Shown here: positions 6,736 through 7,953 of the stretch, piece by piece
Numbering within the stretch: the first letter of the stretch is position 1
Layout: each line of letters begins with the position of its first letter
Assembly: GCA_027063545.1 (NCBI GenBank)
Contig: JAMORN010000128.1
Location: forward strand, 1 to 7,953
Source: JAMORN01 sp027063545 [NCBI: bacterium]
Lineage (GTDB): Bacteria; JAMORN01
Direction of reading: 5' to 3'
DNA length: 7,953 bases
Made by a program: the position numbers and the translations under genes
Notes under the pieces: generated by a model
Seen by the model: the letters and a program-made list of their open reading frames with translations, nothing else
What the model was told of the DNA's origin: nothing
Databases searched by the model: none

Positions 6736-7689
6736 ATGAAATTTAAAAATAAGACTATAGAGAGTATATACAACAATCTTGAGGCTGTGGTGGTTGCTTT
6801 TATACTGGCAATGATAATAAGACAGTTTATTATAGCTGCTTATAAAATCCCAACAGGATCTATGGAAAATACTCTTTTAGTAGGAGATTTTTTACTAGGT
6901 ACTAAATTTATATGGGGAGCTAAAGTTCCTTTTGTTAATTATAAATTACCTGCTTTTAGTCATGTAAAAAGAGGTGATATAGTTATTTTTAAATCTCCAT
7001 TTCCGCCATATTTGGAATTTGTTAAAAGAGCTGTGGCAGTTTCAGGAGATACAGTTTATTATCATGAAAAAAAACTATATATAAATGGAAAATTTGTTCC
7101 TTTACCACCAGAAGGAAAGAATGTAGATCCTTTTTATAGACCAATAAGAGATGAGTTTGGACCTTTTGTTGTTCCAAAAATAGGAGATGTAATAAAATAT
7201 GATAGTTTAAATCCAAGATCTTTTGAGTTTTTTAAAAATCTTTACTGGCAGCACTATCCAGACCATAATTTATATGTAAAAAGAACATTTGTTATAGATG
7301 GGAAAGAAACAGATTCCTATATTTATAAATCTGTTAATTTACCACCTTTAGAGATTAATAGTATAAATTTTGATACTCTTCAATGGTATTTTATTGAGGA
7401 TATATTAAAATATTTAAGAGAAGATAAAGGTGATAGTTCTATATATATAAAACAAGTCTTATATGATAATGGAGTAAAGGTAGATAGTCTTGTTGTAAAG
7501 TATAGATGTTATTTTATGATGGGTGATAATAGAGATTTATCTCAAGATTCTAGGTTTTGGGGAGTTTTGGCAGATAATATGGTTCTAGCTAAACCTTTAA
7601 TAATTTATTTTTCTTTTGATGGAGAAAGTGTGAATAAAAGTTTTTTTGAAAGAATAAGATGGGGAAGAATAGGTAGATTTATAAACTAA
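6736..7689 (+). CDS. lepB: Signal peptidase I
   Basis: A 317-residue membrane serine protease that removes signal peptides from exported proteins on the outer face of the cytoplasmic membrane. One N-terminal membrane segment (about 16-36) follows a Lys-containing cytoplasmic end. The catalytic Ser is S42 in IPTGSMENTL, the general-base Lys is K97 in FVKRAVAVSGDTV, and the conserved box E is GDNRDLSQDSRFWG (263-276). Between the Lys box and box E lie about 165 residues, longer than in the E. coli enzyme (about 126), so the non-catalytic beta domain carries an added insertion (roughly 115-255, with WQHYPDHNLYVKRTFVIDGK). Only one membrane anchor is seen, against two in E. coli. GGAGGA (6721-6726), overlapping the end of lepA, lies 9 bases before the ATG; the lepA-lepB pairing is common in bacteria. 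Confidence 0.97.
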   Translation: MKFKNKTIESIYNNLEAVVVAFILAMIIRQFIIAAYKIPTGSMENTLLVGDFLLGTKFIWGAKVPFVNYKLPAFSHVKRGDIVIFKSPFPPYLEFVKRAVAVSGDTVYYHEKKLYINGKFVPLPPEGKNVDPFYRPIRDEFGPFVVPKIGDVIKYDSLNPRSFEFFKNLYWQHYPDHNLYVKRTFVIDGKETDSYIYKSVNLPPLEINSINFDTLQWYFIEDILKYLREDKGDSSIYIKQVLYDNGVKVDSLVVKYRCYFMMGDNRDLSQDSRFWGVLADNMVLAKPLIIYFSFDGESVNKSFFERIRWGRIGRFIN

Positions 7690-7707
7690 AATATTAGGAG
7701 ATACTTT

Positions 7708-7953
7708 ATGTATAATGTACCTGATGAAAAAGGTCATTTTGGAGAATTTGGCGGACGATATGTGTCAGAAACTTTAATGAAAAATTTAGAAAACTTGGAA
7801 AAAGAATATAAAAAGGTTATAGAGGATGAGTCATTTATAGAAGAGTTAAAGTATTATTATAGAGAGTATATTGGAAGGCCCAATCCTTTATACTATGCAG
7901 AGAGACTTTCAAAATATCTTGGATTTAAAGTTTATTTAAAGAGAGAGGATTTA
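7708..7953 (+). CDS. trpB: Tryptophan synthase beta chain, N-terminal part, cut by window edge
   Basis: The first 82 codons, open to the window end. The opening [20 protein letters not shown] and later [27 protein letters not shown] are the well-known start of canonical TrpB, the PLP enzyme that joins indole and serine into tryptophan in the TrpA2TrpB2 complex. The window ends just before the expected HTGAHK segment with the PLP lysine, so the active site is not visible. The pattern is the TrpB1 type that works with TrpA, not the longer stand-alone TrpB2. AGGAG (7696-7700) is 7 bases before the ATG and the gap to lepB is 18 bases, so it is probably cotranscribed with lepA-lepB; whether trpA follows cannot be seen. 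Confidence 0.95.
   Translation, partial: MYNVPDEKGHFGEFGGRYVSETLMKNLENLEKEYKKVIEDESFIEELKYYYREYIGRPNPLYYAERLSKYLGFKVYLKREDL

Noticed and set aside
7022-7216. 64-codon minus-strand ORF inside lepB
   Set aside because: It is antisense to lepB with low-complexity Leu/His-rich translation, typical of a shadow in AT-rich DNA.

Overview
The window is strongly AT-rich, with strong Shine-Dalgarno sites (GGAG-type) before nearly every gene, tight gene packing and no sign of mobile DNA. It looks like chromosome from an anaerobic, probably thermophilic or fermentative bacterium. The LepA protein carries the G2-region wording [10 protein letters not shown], which resembles the SHAIQM form known from Bacteroidetes/Chlorobi-type LepA. 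The signal peptidase has a long insertion, and the SPFH protein is prohibitin-like. Together these hint at an FCB-related or candidate-phylum lineage (WOR-3/Cloacimonetes-like), but this is an inference and the organism cannot be named from the window.

Left part (1-3273, minus strand): a four-gene operon read right to left. The order is a NuoE-like [2Fe-2S] subunit, a small thioredoxin-like [2Fe-2S] protein, a NuoF-like FMN/NADH-binding flavoprotein with C-terminal 2x[4Fe-4S] ferredoxin, and the N-terminal 176 residues of a NuoG/[FeFe]-hydrogenase-like iron-sulfur subunit cut by the window edge. This order matches hndA-hndB-hndC-hndD of NAD(P)-linked, often electron-bifurcating [FeFe] hydrogenases. 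The catalytic H-cluster domain lies outside the window, so hydrogenase activity is inferred. The N-terminal thioredoxin-like domain of the NuoF-like protein appears to have lost its cluster cysteines.

Centre (3274-3574): a 301-base, very AT-rich divergent intergenic region. It holds a plausible promoter for the hydrogenase operon, a weak one for the rightward genes, and a nested pair of inverted repeats (a perfect 16-bp palindrome inside a 10-bp-arm inverted repeat) that could be an operator.

Right part (3575-7953, plus strand): a prohibitin-like SPFH membrane protein; after a 77-base gap, a small two-helix membrane protein resembling DUF3566; then lepA (EF4), starting on the base after that gene's stop codon; lepB (signal peptidase I); and the first 82 codons of trpB (tryptophan synthase beta chain), cut by the window edge. 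Spacing from 4603 onward is very tight, with ribosome sites inside the preceding genes, so these four genes are probably cotranscribed. They join translation, protein export and tryptophan synthesis without an obvious shared pathway. No RNA genes, CRISPR arrays, insertion sequences or convincing terminators were found.
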